Source: Streptomyces sp. TRM70350 (lineage in GTDB: Bacteria > Actinomycetota > Actinomycetes > Streptomycetales > Streptomycetaceae). From it: a DNA stretch of 64,000 nucleotides. The notes under the pieces are model-generated. The model was not told the DNA's origin, made no database searches, and was given only the letters and a program-made list of their open reading frames with translations. Shown in pieces: positions 55,315 through 62,575 of the stretch; the first letter of the stretch is position 1, and every line of letters starts with the position of its first letter. Location: the NCBI RefSeq assembly GCF_019219825.1, contig NZ_JAHUXH010000001.1, forward strand, positions 124,001 to 188,000, given 5' to 3'. The translations under genes were made by a program, and so were the position numbers.

Positions 55315-56547
55315 TCAGATCACTCCGTTCGACTTGAGCAGGCGCAGCTCCTCGTCGCCGAGGCCGAGCTCGCCGACGTAGACCTCTTCGTTGTGCTCGC
55401 CCAGCAGGGGTGAGCTGGTCACCTCCACGGGGGAGTCGGACAGCTTCAGCGGGCTGCCCACGGTCACGAACTCGCCGCGCTCCGGGTGCGGCACCCGGAC
55501 GACCATCTCGTTGGCGGCCAGCGAGGCGTCCTCGATGATCTCCTTGGTGGACAGGATCGGCCCGCACGGGATGTTGTGGGCGTTGAGCTTCTCCAGCACC
55601 TGCCACTTGGGCAGGGTCGAGGACCACTCCTCGATCAGCTGGAACATCTTGTTGAGCTTGGGCAGCCGGGCCTCCGGCGTCGCCCACTCCGGGTCGTCGG
55701 CCAACTCGGGCCGGCCGATCAACTCGCTGATCGGCTGCCAGCCGACGGGCTGCACGATGACGTACACGTAGTCGTTCGGGCCGCCCGGCGCGCACTGGAC
55801 CGCCCAGCCGGGCTGGCCTCCGCCGGACGCGTTTCCCGAGCGGGGAACTTCCGTGCCGAAGTCCTCGTTCGGATATTCAGCAAGCGGCCCGTGTGCCAGG
55901 CGCTGCTGGTCCCGCAGCTTCACCCGGCACAGGTTGAGTACAGCGTGCTGCATGGCCACGTTGACCCGCTGCCCGCGCCCGGTGCGCTCCCGCTGGTACA
56001 GAGCGGCGAGGATGCCCGCCACGGCGTGCACGCCTGTCCCCGAGTCCCCGATCTGGGCTCCCGTCGCCAGCGGCGGCCCGTCCTCGAAACCGGTGGTCGA
56101 CATCGACCCGCCCATGGCCTGCGCGACGACCTCGTACGCCTTGAAGTTGGTGTACGGGCCGTCGCCGAACCCCTTGATGGAGGCATAGACGACACGCGGA
56201 TTGATCTCCTGGATGCGGTCCCAGGTGAACCCCATACGGTCGACCGCGCCCGGGCCGAAGTTCTCGACCATGACGTCGGAGCGCCGGATCAGCTCGGTGA
56301 GGAGTTCCTTGCCGCGCTCGGTCTTGGTGTTGAGGGTGATGCTCCGCTTGTTGCAGTTGAGCATCGTGAAGTAGAGGGAGTCGACGTCCGGGAGGTCGCG
56401 CAGCTGCTTGCGCGTGATGTCCCCGGTCGGCGCCTCAAGCTTGACGACGTCCGCGCCGAGCCACGCCAGGAGCTGGGTCGCGGAGGGCCCGGACTGGACG
56501 TGGGTCATGTCCAGGACGCGGATGCCTTCGAGAGCCTTTGCGGTCAC
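55315..56547 (-). CDS. frc: Formyl-CoA:oxalate CoA-transferase-like (CaiB/BaiF family)
   Basis: 410 residues, close to Frc length. Class III CoA-transferase: the catalytic Asp is Asp168 in [16 protein letters not shown] (Asp169 in the Oxalobacter enzyme), and the flexible glycine loop characteristic of formyl-CoA transferases appears as [33 protein letters not shown] and [14 protein letters not shown] are family markers. The reaction would be formyl-CoA + oxalate to oxalyl-CoA + formate. The gene lies 9 bases after the ThDP decarboxylase gene, the expected partner in oxalate catabolism. Confidence 0.87.
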   Translation of the reverse strand: MTAKALEGIRVLDMTHVQSGPSATQLLAWLGADVVKLEAPTGDITRKQLRDLPDVDSLYFTMLNCNKRSITLNTKTERGKELLTELIRRSDVMVENFGPGAVDRMGFTWDRIQEINPRVVYASIKGFGDGPYTNFKAYEVVAQAMGGSMSTTGFEDGPPLATGAQIGDSGTGVHAVAGILAALYQRERTGRGQRVNVAMQHAVLNLCRVKLRDQQRLAHGPLAEYPNEDFGTEVPRSGNASGGGQPGWAVQCAPGGPNDYVYVIVQPVGWQPISELIGRPELADDPEWATPEARLPKLNKMFQLIEEWSSTLPKWQVLEKLNAHNIPCGPILSTKEIIEDASLAANEMVVRVPHPERGEFVTVGSPLKLSDSPVEVTSSPLLGEHNEEVYVGELGLGDEELRLLKSNGVI

Positions 56548-56556
56548 CGGATCACC

Positions 56557-58239
56557 TCACTTGTACATGGTCTGGTTCATGGTTCCGGGGGCGTACGCGT
56601 CCGGGTCGACCCAGACGTTGATCAGCGACGGCTTGCCCGACTCGCGGGCGCGCCGCAGCGCGGGGCCGATGTCGGCGGGGTCACGGACCTCCTCGCCGTA
56701 ACCGCCCAGCATCTGCGCGAACTTGTCGTAGTGGACGTCGCCGAGGGTGTTGCCGACCCGCTCGCGCTCCTTGCCGTACTTGGCGGCCTGGCCGTAGCGG
56801 ATCTGGTTCATGGAGGAGTTGTTGCCGACGATGCCGACGAAGGGGAGGTTGTAGCGGACGAGGGTTTCGAAGTCCCAGCCGGTGAGCGAGAAGGCACCGT
56901 CGCCGAAGAGGGCGACGACCTCCTTGTCGGGTCGCGCCTGCTTGGCCGCGAGCACGAACGGCACCCCGACGCCGAGCGTGCCCAGCGGGCCCGGGTCCAT
57001 CCAGTGGCCCGGTGACTTGGGCTGCACCACCTGACCGGAGAAGGTGACGATGTCGCCGCCGTCGCCGATGTAGATCGAGTCCTCGGTGAGGAAGTCGTTG
57101 ATCTCGCTGACCAGCCGGTACGGGTGGATCGGCGAGGCGTCCGAGCGCAGCTGCGGCAGCCGCTTGTCCAGCGCGGTCTGCTCGGCGGCGCGCAGCTCGT
57201 CGAGCCACTCCTTGCGCTTCGACGCGCCGCCGTTGACGCGCCCTGAGGCGGCCTCGGTCACCGACTTCAGCACGAGTCCCGCGTCGCCGACGATGCCGAG
57301 GTCGATGTCGCGGTTCTTGCCGACGGTCCGGTAGTCCAGGTCGATCTGCACGACGGTCGCGTCCGCCGACAGCCGCTTGCCGTAGCCCATGCGGAAGTCG
57401 AAGGGCGTACCGACGATGACGATGACGTCGGCGTTGGAGAAGGCGTACCGGCGCGACAGCTGGAAGTGGTGCGGGTCGCCGGGCGGGAGCGTGCCGCGTC
57501 CTGCGCCGTTCATGTACGCCGGGATGTTCAGCGTGCGGACCAGCTCGATGGCCGCCTCGGTGCCGCGGGTCGTCCATACCTGGCTGCCCAGCAGGATCGC
57601 GGGCTTGGCGGCGTGCACCAGCAGGTCGGCGAGCTTCTCGATCGCCTCGGGGTCGCCGGCCGAGCGGGTCGAGGCGCGGTAGGCGCCGTGCTTCGGCACG
57701 CGCGCCTTGTCCGCGGGCACCTTGGCGTCGAGGACGTCGCGCGGGATCTCCAGGAAGGAGGGGCCGGGCGCGCCGTGGTAGCACTCGCGGAACGCCATCG
57801 ACACCATGTCCGCCGCGCGTGCCGTGTCCGGCACGGTCGCCGAGAACTTGGTGATCGGCGTCATCATGTCGACGTGCGGGAGGTCCTGCAGGGATCCCAT
57901 CTTGTGCTGGGTGAGGGCGCCCTGACCGCCGATCAGCAGCATCGGCGACTCCGCGCGGAAGGCGTTGGCGACCCCGGTGACGGCGTCGGTCGTCCCCGGG
58001 CCCGCGGTGACGACCGCGCAGCCGGGCTTGCCGGTGATCCGCGCGTAACCGTCGGCGGCGTGCGCGGCGACCTGTTCGTGACGGACGTCGACGACCTCGA
58101 TGCCCTCGTCGACGCAGCCGTCGTAGATGTCGATGATGTGGCCGCCGCACAGGGTGTAGATGCGGTCGACCCCCTCGGCCTTCAAGGCCTTGGCGACGAG
58201 ATGACCGCCGGAAATGACGTCCTGGGTGTCGTCGGGCAT
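56557..58239 (-). CDS. ThDP-dependent decarboxylase/lyase, probable oxalyl-CoA decarboxylase
   Basis: 560 residues from the ATG at 58239 (AGGA 8 bases upstream). Three domains of the pyruvate-oxidase type: Pyr domain with catalytic Glu in DVRHEQVAAHAADGYAR, a central domain (KPAILLGSQVWTTRG), and the ThDP-binding motif GDGAFSLTGWDFET followed by GIVGNNSSMNQ (GDG-NN). Members include acetolactate synthase, oxalyl-CoA decarboxylase and 2-hydroxyacyl-CoA lyase. Sequence alone is not a clear match to Oxalobacter Oxc. Context, directly before frc and divergent from CoA-ligase genes, makes oxalyl-CoA decarboxylation to formyl-CoA and CO2 the best guess. Confidence 0.8.
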   Translation of the reverse strand: MPDDTQDVISGGHLVAKALKAEGVDRIYTLCGGHIIDIYDGCVDEGIEVVDVRHEQVAAHAADGYARITGKPGCAVVTAGPGTTDAVTGVANAFRAESPMLLIGGQGALTQHKMGSLQDLPHVDMMTPITKFSATVPDTARAADMVSMAFRECYHGAPGPSFLEIPRDVLDAKVPADKARVPKHGAYRASTRSAGDPEAIEKLADLLVHAAKPAILLGSQVWTTRGTEAAIELVRTLNIPAYMNGAGRGTLPPGDPHHFQLSRRYAFSNADVIVIVGTPFDFRMGYGKRLSADATVVQIDLDYRTVGKNRDIDLGIVGDAGLVLKSVTEAASGRVNGGASKRKEWLDELRAAEQTALDKRLPQLRSDASPIHPYRLVSEINDFLTEDSIYIGDGGDIVTFSGQVVQPKSPGHWMDPGPLGTLGVGVPFVLAAKQARPDKEVVALFGDGAFSLTGWDFETLVRYNLPFVGIVGNNSSMNQIRYGQAAKYGKERERVGNTLGDVHYDKFAQMLGGYGEEVRDPADIGPALRRARESGKPSLINVWVDPDAYAPGTMNQTMYK

Positions 58240-58285
58240 GGCGAAGTCCTGTCCCTTCCTAGGGGGTTGGAACGCTCTCGCGGTA

Positions 58286-58317
58286 CATTGCATACAGTCG
58301 ACGAATACTGTATGAAG
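58286..58317. promoter_or_regulatory. Double GntR-type operator between decarboxylase and sucC-like genes
   Basis: CATTGCATACAGT (58286-58298) and ATACTGTATGAAG (58305-58317) face each other; both contain the ACTGTA core of the sites at 27671-27686 and 30363-30378. It lies 47 bp before the decarboxylase start and about 100 bp before the sucC-like start, suitable for control of both divergent operons. Confidence 0.6.
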
Positions 58318-58415
58318 CTTGTTATCCCGCATCCGGTGGGTGGTGTCCAGGGGGCGTGCGGCAGTTTTCGGGAGTCTCCGGGTCGCCCCGGAAGACTCAG
58401 GAGTCAGGAGCCGAG

Positions 58416-59546
58416 ATGGACCTGTACGAACACCAGGCAAGGGAACTCTTCGAGGAACACGGCATCTTGGTGCCGAGGGCCGAGGTCACCGACTCGCCCA
58501 AGGAGGCGCGTGCGATCGCCCGCCGACTCGGCGGCCGGGTCGTGGTCAAGGCGCAGGTCAAGACGGGTGGGCGCGGCAAGGCGGGCGGTGTGAAGCTCGC
58601 CGCCGACCCGGCCGCCGCCGAACTGACGGCACGCCAGATCCTCGGCATGGACATCAAGGGCCACACGGTCCGCAAGGTCATGCTGGCCCAACCTGTCGAC
58701 ATAGAAACCGAGTTCTACGCCTCCTACGTCCTGGACCGCGCCGCCGGTCGCTTCCTCGCGATCGCCTCCGCGGAGGGCGGCATGGAGATCGAGGAGGTCG
58801 CCGCGAGCAGACCCGAGGCCGTGGCGCGCATCCCCGTCGACCCGGCCGAAGGCGTCACCTCCGCCAGGGCGGGCCAGATTGCCGAGGCGGCCGGACTGCC
58901 GCCGCAGACCGTCGACGTGCTCGTACGGCTGTGGGAGGTGCTGGTCCGCGAGGACGCCCTGCTCGTCGAGGTCAACCCGCTGGTCCGCACGGCACAGGGC
59001 CGGATCCTCGCCCTCGACGGCAAGGTCACCCTCGACGACAACGCCCGCTTCCGCCAGACCCGTTGGGGCGCCCAGGGGGCGCAACACGACGACCCGCTGG
59101 AGGCGGCGGCCGCCGAGCGGGGCCTGAACTACGTCAAGCTCGACGGCGAGGTCGGCGTCATCGGCAACGGCGCCGGACTCGTCATGTCCACGCTCGACGT
59201 CGTCGCGGGCTGCGGCGCCCGCCCCGCCAACTTCCTCGACATCGGCGGCGGGGCCTCCGCCCAGATCATGGCCGACGGTCTCTCCGTCATCCTCTCCGAC
59301 CCGACCGTGAAATCGGTCTTCGTCAACGTCTTCGGCGGCATCACGGCATGCGACGCGGTCGCCGACGGCATTGTGCAGGCGCTGGACGCCGTGCGGTTGA
59401 CCAGGCCGCTGGTCGTCCGGCTCGACGGCAACAACGCCGCACGTGGCCGCGCGATCCTCGACGCACGCGCACATCCCCTGGTCCAGCAGGCCACCACCAT
59501 GGACGGCGCCGCCCGCACGGCCGCCGACCTCGCCAACGCCGCCTGA
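58416..59546 (+). CDS. Succinyl-CoA synthetase beta-like subunit (SucC paralogue)
   Basis: 376 residues from the ATG at 58416 (CAGGAGCCGAG upstream), slightly shorter than housekeeping SucC. ATP-grasp start [58 protein letters not shown] and the C-terminal [18 protein letters not shown] are typical of the beta chain. With the alpha subunit encoded 10 bases downstream it forms an acid:CoA ligase. Position opposite the oxalate genes suggests a dedicated pair that makes succinyl-CoA for priming the CoA-transferase, or ligates another dicarboxylate such as malate or oxalate. Confidence 0.87.
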   Translation: MDLYEHQARELFEEHGILVPRAEVTDSPKEARAIARRLGGRVVVKAQVKTGGRGKAGGVKLAADPAAAELTARQILGMDIKGHTVRKVMLAQPVDIETEFYASYVLDRAAGRFLAIASAEGGMEIEEVAASRPEAVARIPVDPAEGVTSARAGQIAEAAGLPPQTVDVLVRLWEVLVREDALLVEVNPLVRTAQGRILALDGKVTLDDNARFRQTRWGAQGAQHDDPLEAAAAERGLNYVKLDGEVGVIGNGAGLVMSTLDVVAGCGARPANFLDIGGGASAQIMADGLSVILSDPTVKSVFVNVFGGITACDAVADGIVQALDAVRLTRPLVVRLDGNNAARGRAILDARAHPLVQQATTMDGAARTAADLANAA

Positions 59547-59556
59547 GGAGACGCAC

Positions 59557-60441
59557 ATGGCCATCTACCTCACCAAGGAGAGCAAGGTCCTCGTCCAGGG
59601 CATGACCGGTGGCGAGGGCATGAAGCACACCCGGCGCATGCTCGCCGCCGGCACCGACGTCGTCGGCGGCGTCAACCCGCGCAAGGCGGGCCACACCGTC
59701 GACTTCGACGACCGTGCGGTGCCCGTCTTCGGCTCGGTACGCGAGGGCATGGCGGCGACCGGGGCGGACGTGACCGTCGTCTTCGTACCGCCTGCCTTCG
59801 CCAAGGCGGCCGTCGTCGAGGCCGCCGACGCGGGTATCGGCCTCACGGTCGTCATCACCGAGGGCATCCCCGTCCACGACTCGGTCACCTTCACCGCGTA
59901 CGCGAAACAGAAGGGCACCCGGATCATCGGCCCCAACTGCCCCGGCCTGATCACCCCAGGCCAGTCCAACGCGGGCATCATCCCGGCCGACATCACCAAG
60001 CCCGGCCGGATCGGCCTGGTGTCGAAGTCCGGCACGCTGACGTACCAACTCATGTACGAACTCCGCGACATCGGCTTCTCGACCTGCGTCGGCATCGGCG
60101 GTGACCCGGTCGTCGGCACCACGCACATCGACTGCCTGGCCGCCTTCCAGGACGACCCCGACACCGAACTGATCGTGCTGATCGGCGAGATCGGCGGCGA
60201 CGCGGAGGAACGGGCCGCCGCGTACATCCAAGAGCACGTCACCAAGCCGGTCGTCGGCTACATCGCCGGTTTCACGGCTCCCGAGGGCAAGACCATGGGG
60301 CACGCCGGCGCCATCGTCTCCGGCTCGTCCGGCACGGCGCGGGCGAAGAAGGAGGCGCTGGAGGCGGTCGGCGTACGGGTGGGGAGCACACCGACCGAGA
60401 CGGCCCGGCTGGTGCTGGCCGCGCTGCAATCCGCCGAGTGA
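59557..60441 (+). CDS. Succinyl-CoA synthetase alpha-like subunit (SucD paralogue)
   Basis: 294 residues, standard SucD length. CoA-binding Rossmann start [63 protein letters not shown], and the phosphohistidine in [17 protein letters not shown]. Pairs with the upstream beta-like subunit. GAGGAG lies 6 bases before the ATG, in the end of the beta gene. Housekeeping sucCD is normally elsewhere in Streptomyces, so this is likely a pathway-specific copy. Confidence 0.88.
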   Translation: MAIYLTKESKVLVQGMTGGEGMKHTRRMLAAGTDVVGGVNPRKAGHTVDFDDRAVPVFGSVREGMAATGADVTVVFVPPAFAKAAVVEAADAGIGLTVVITEGIPVHDSVTFTAYAKQKGTRIIGPNCPGLITPGQSNAGIIPADITKPGRIGLVSKSGTLTYQLMYELRDIGFSTCVGIGGDPVVGTTHIDCLAAFQDDPDTELIVLIGEIGGDAEERAAAYIQEHVTKPVVGYIAGFTAPEGKTMGHAGAIVSGSSGTARAKKEALEAVGVRVGSTPTETARLVLAALQSAE

Positions 60442-60499
60442 TGTCACTCATAGTCGCCGACAGGTGACTGTCGCGTTTCTTGACGCGTGAGTAGCTTCC

Positions 60500-60556
60500 T
60501 TCGTACGACGCTTCGTACGACGCCGCACATGGCTTCGTACGACGCCTCATACGACG
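60500..60556. repeat. Four direct repeats of TTCGTACGACG type upstream of the aldehyde dehydrogenase gene
   Basis: TTCGTACGACG at 60500, 60512 and 60534, and a variant CTCATACGACG at 60546. The spacing is 12-22-12, so it is two pairs. Each unit contains the palindrome CGTACG. It lies 80-140 bp before the aldehyde dehydrogenase start and may be a regulator-binding array or a small expanded repeat. Confidence 0.7.
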
Positions 60557-60638
60557 CCCCGCACGGCAGTGCGAGCCGTGCGCGGCGTCGGGCCATGAAC
60601 ACCCCGCCCCGACTGTGCACCGAGAGCGGAGCTCACCA

Positions 60639-62180
60639 ATGGCACCCACCCTCACCCTCAAATCAGGCACCTCCTGGGCCGACGCCTGGCAACGCTGCCT
60701 CGCCGTCGCCCCCGAGGCCTTCCGGGACGACCGCGTCCTCAACCACTGGAACGCCACCTGGCAGGCGGACGGCCATGCCCTGCCCGCCACCACCCCCGTC
60801 GACGGCACCCCCATCGCGGGCCCGCCGCGCCTGGACCGCGCCACCGCGCACCAGGCCGTCCGCGCCTCGCTCGACCAGCACCGCGCGTGGCGGCACATCC
60901 CGCTCGACGAACGCCGCGCCCGCGTCGCCGCCACCCTCGACGCGCTCACCGAGCACCGCGAACTGCTCGCGCTGCTGCTCGTCTGGGAGATCGGCAAGCC
61001 ATGGCGGCTCACGCAGGCGGACGTGGGCCGGGCCATCGACGGAGTGCGCTGGTACGTCGACGGCATCGAGCCGATGCTCGCCGGGCGGGCCCCGCTGGGC
61101 GGGCCGGTGTCCAACATCGCGAGCTGGAACTACCCGATGAGCGTGCTCGTTCACGCAATGCTGGTACAGGCACTGGCAGGCAACGCGGTCATCGCCAAGA
61201 CCCCGACCGACGGCGGTGTCGCCTGTCTGACCCTGGCCTGCGCGCTCGCCGCCCGCGAGGGGCTGCCCGTCACCCTCGTCAGCGGCAGCGGGGGCGAGCT
61301 GTCGGAGGCGCTGGTGCGGGCGCCCGAGATCGGCTGCGTCTCCTTCGTCGGCGGCCGCGACACCGGCGCCGCGGTGGCCACGGCCGTCGCCGACCTCGGC
61401 AAGCGGCACATCCTCGAACAGGAAGGACTCAACACCTGGGGCATTTGGAACTACTCGGACTGGGACGCGCTCACGGCGGTCGTGCCCAAGCTCTTCGACT
61501 ACGGCAAACAGCGCTGCACGGCCTACCCGCGCTTCGTCGTCCAGCGTGCGCTGTTCGACGAGTTCCTGGCGGCGTACCTCCCGGCGGTCCGCACGCTCAC
61601 GGTGGGACACCCGCTCGCGGTCGAGAAACGTGACGACCCCTACCCGGCGCTGGACTTCGGGCCGTTGATCAACGCCGCCAAGGCGAAGGAGCTGCACGAC
61701 CAGGTGGCCGAGGCCATCGACCGCGGTGCCGTCCCGCTGCACCGCGGCAAGCTGGGCGACGCCCGCTTCCTGCCCGGCCAGGACACCTCGGCGTACGTCC
61801 AGCCGGTCACGCTCCTCAATCCGCCGCCCTCCTCCCCGCTGCACCACGCGGAACCCTTCGGCCCGGTCGACACCATCGTCCTCGTCGACACCGAGGCCGA
61901 ACTGCTGGCCGCCATGAACGCGTCCAACGGCGCGCTGGTCGCCACCCTGTCCACGGACGACCGGGCGACGTACGAACGGCTCGCCCCGCAGATCCGCGCC
62001 TTCAAGACCGGCCACGGCACGCCACGCTCCCGCGGCGACCGCGAGGAGCTCTTCGGCGGCTTCGGCGCGTCCTGGCGGGGCGCGTTCGTGGGCGGTGAGC
62101 TGCTGGTACGGGCGGTGACGCAAGGGCCAGTGGGGGAGCGGTTGCCGGGGAACTTCCCCGAGTACCACCTGATGCCGTAA
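60639..62180 (+). CDS. Aldehyde dehydrogenase family protein, divergent
   Basis: 513 residues from the ATG at 60639 (GAGCGGAGC upstream). The ALDH fold is clear: LLLVWEIGKPWRLTQADVGR, NIASWNYPMSVLVHAML, AVIAKTPTDGG, CVSFVGGRDTGAAVA and AEPFGPVDTIVLVDTEAEL. The catalytic Cys is in YGKQRCTAYPR, replacing the usual GQxC; the general-base Glu region reads ILEQEGLNTWGIW rather than ELGGK. These differences place it in a lesser-known branch, NAD(P)-dependent, substrate unknown. It is preceded by a direct-repeat array and follows the SucCD-like pair after about 200 bp. Confidence 0.85.
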   Translation: MAPTLTLKSGTSWADAWQRCLAVAPEAFRDDRVLNHWNATWQADGHALPATTPVDGTPIAGPPRLDRATAHQAVRASLDQHRAWRHIPLDERRARVAATLDALTEHRELLALLLVWEIGKPWRLTQADVGRAIDGVRWYVDGIEPMLAGRAPLGGPVSNIASWNYPMSVLVHAMLVQALAGNAVIAKTPTDGGVACLTLACALAAREGLPVTLVSGSGGELSEALVRAPEIGCVSFVGGRDTGAAVATAVADLGKRHILEQEGLNTWGIWNYSDWDALTAVVPKLFDYGKQRCTAYPRFVVQRALFDEFLAAYLPAVRTLTVGHPLAVEKRDDPYPALDFGPLINAAKAKELHDQVAEAIDRGAVPLHRGKLGDARFLPGQDTSAYVQPVTLLNPPPSSPLHHAEPFGPVDTIVLVDTEAELLAAMNASNGALVATLSTDDRATYERLAPQIRAFKTGHGTPRSRGDREELFGGFGASWRGAFVGGELLVRAVTQGPVGERLPGNFPEYHLMP

Positions 62181-62351
62181 GGGTGACTACGTCCTGCAAC
62201 GGGGAGATGGCAGTCCGTTGCATTGGGTCGCTCCGGCCTGGTCGGCGCCCCGTCCCAGGGGACGGAAACGCAGGTGAAGGGCACTCCGAAACCTTGGTAT
62301 TGTTGTCCGTGTCGCCGCGCGGAGGATCTCCGGCAAGGCGGCAGACACCTG

Positions 62352-62436
62352 GTCCGGGTGGCGGAATGGCAGACGCGCTAGCTTGAGGTGCTAGTGCCCT
62401 TTATCGGGCGTGGGGGTTCAAGTCCCCCCTCGGACA
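62352..62436 (+). tRNA. tRNA-Leu, anticodon GAG
   Basis: Acceptor stem GTCCGGG pairs with CTCGGAC (one G-U), the anticodon stem CTAGC/GCTAG encloses the loop TTGAGGT with anticodon GAG at 62385-62387, a long variable arm (TGCCCTTTATCGGGCG) marks a class II tRNA, and the T arm is GGGGGTTCAAGTCCCCC. CCA is not encoded. It reads CTC and CTT leucine codons. Confidence 0.95.
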
Positions 62437-62463
62437 CAGATCATCGAAATACACAGATCACTG

Positions 62464-62497
62464 AAATGGTGGTCGGGAGCGATCCCGGCCACCATTT
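62464..62497. terminator. Hairpin terminator of the tRNA gene
   Basis: A 15-bp stem with one G-U pair (62464-62478 with 62483-62497) closed by a GCGA tetraloop (GNRA type) and ending in TTT on the plus strand, 28 bases after the tRNA. It could also end the leftward gene at 62576. Confidence 0.8.
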
Positions 62498-62575
62498 TGC
62501 GTTGTACTCACCCGTGCCGTCCGCGAGCGCGTGCGGCTGCGCCGAGGCAGTCGAGGGACTCGATGTGCCCTTCCG

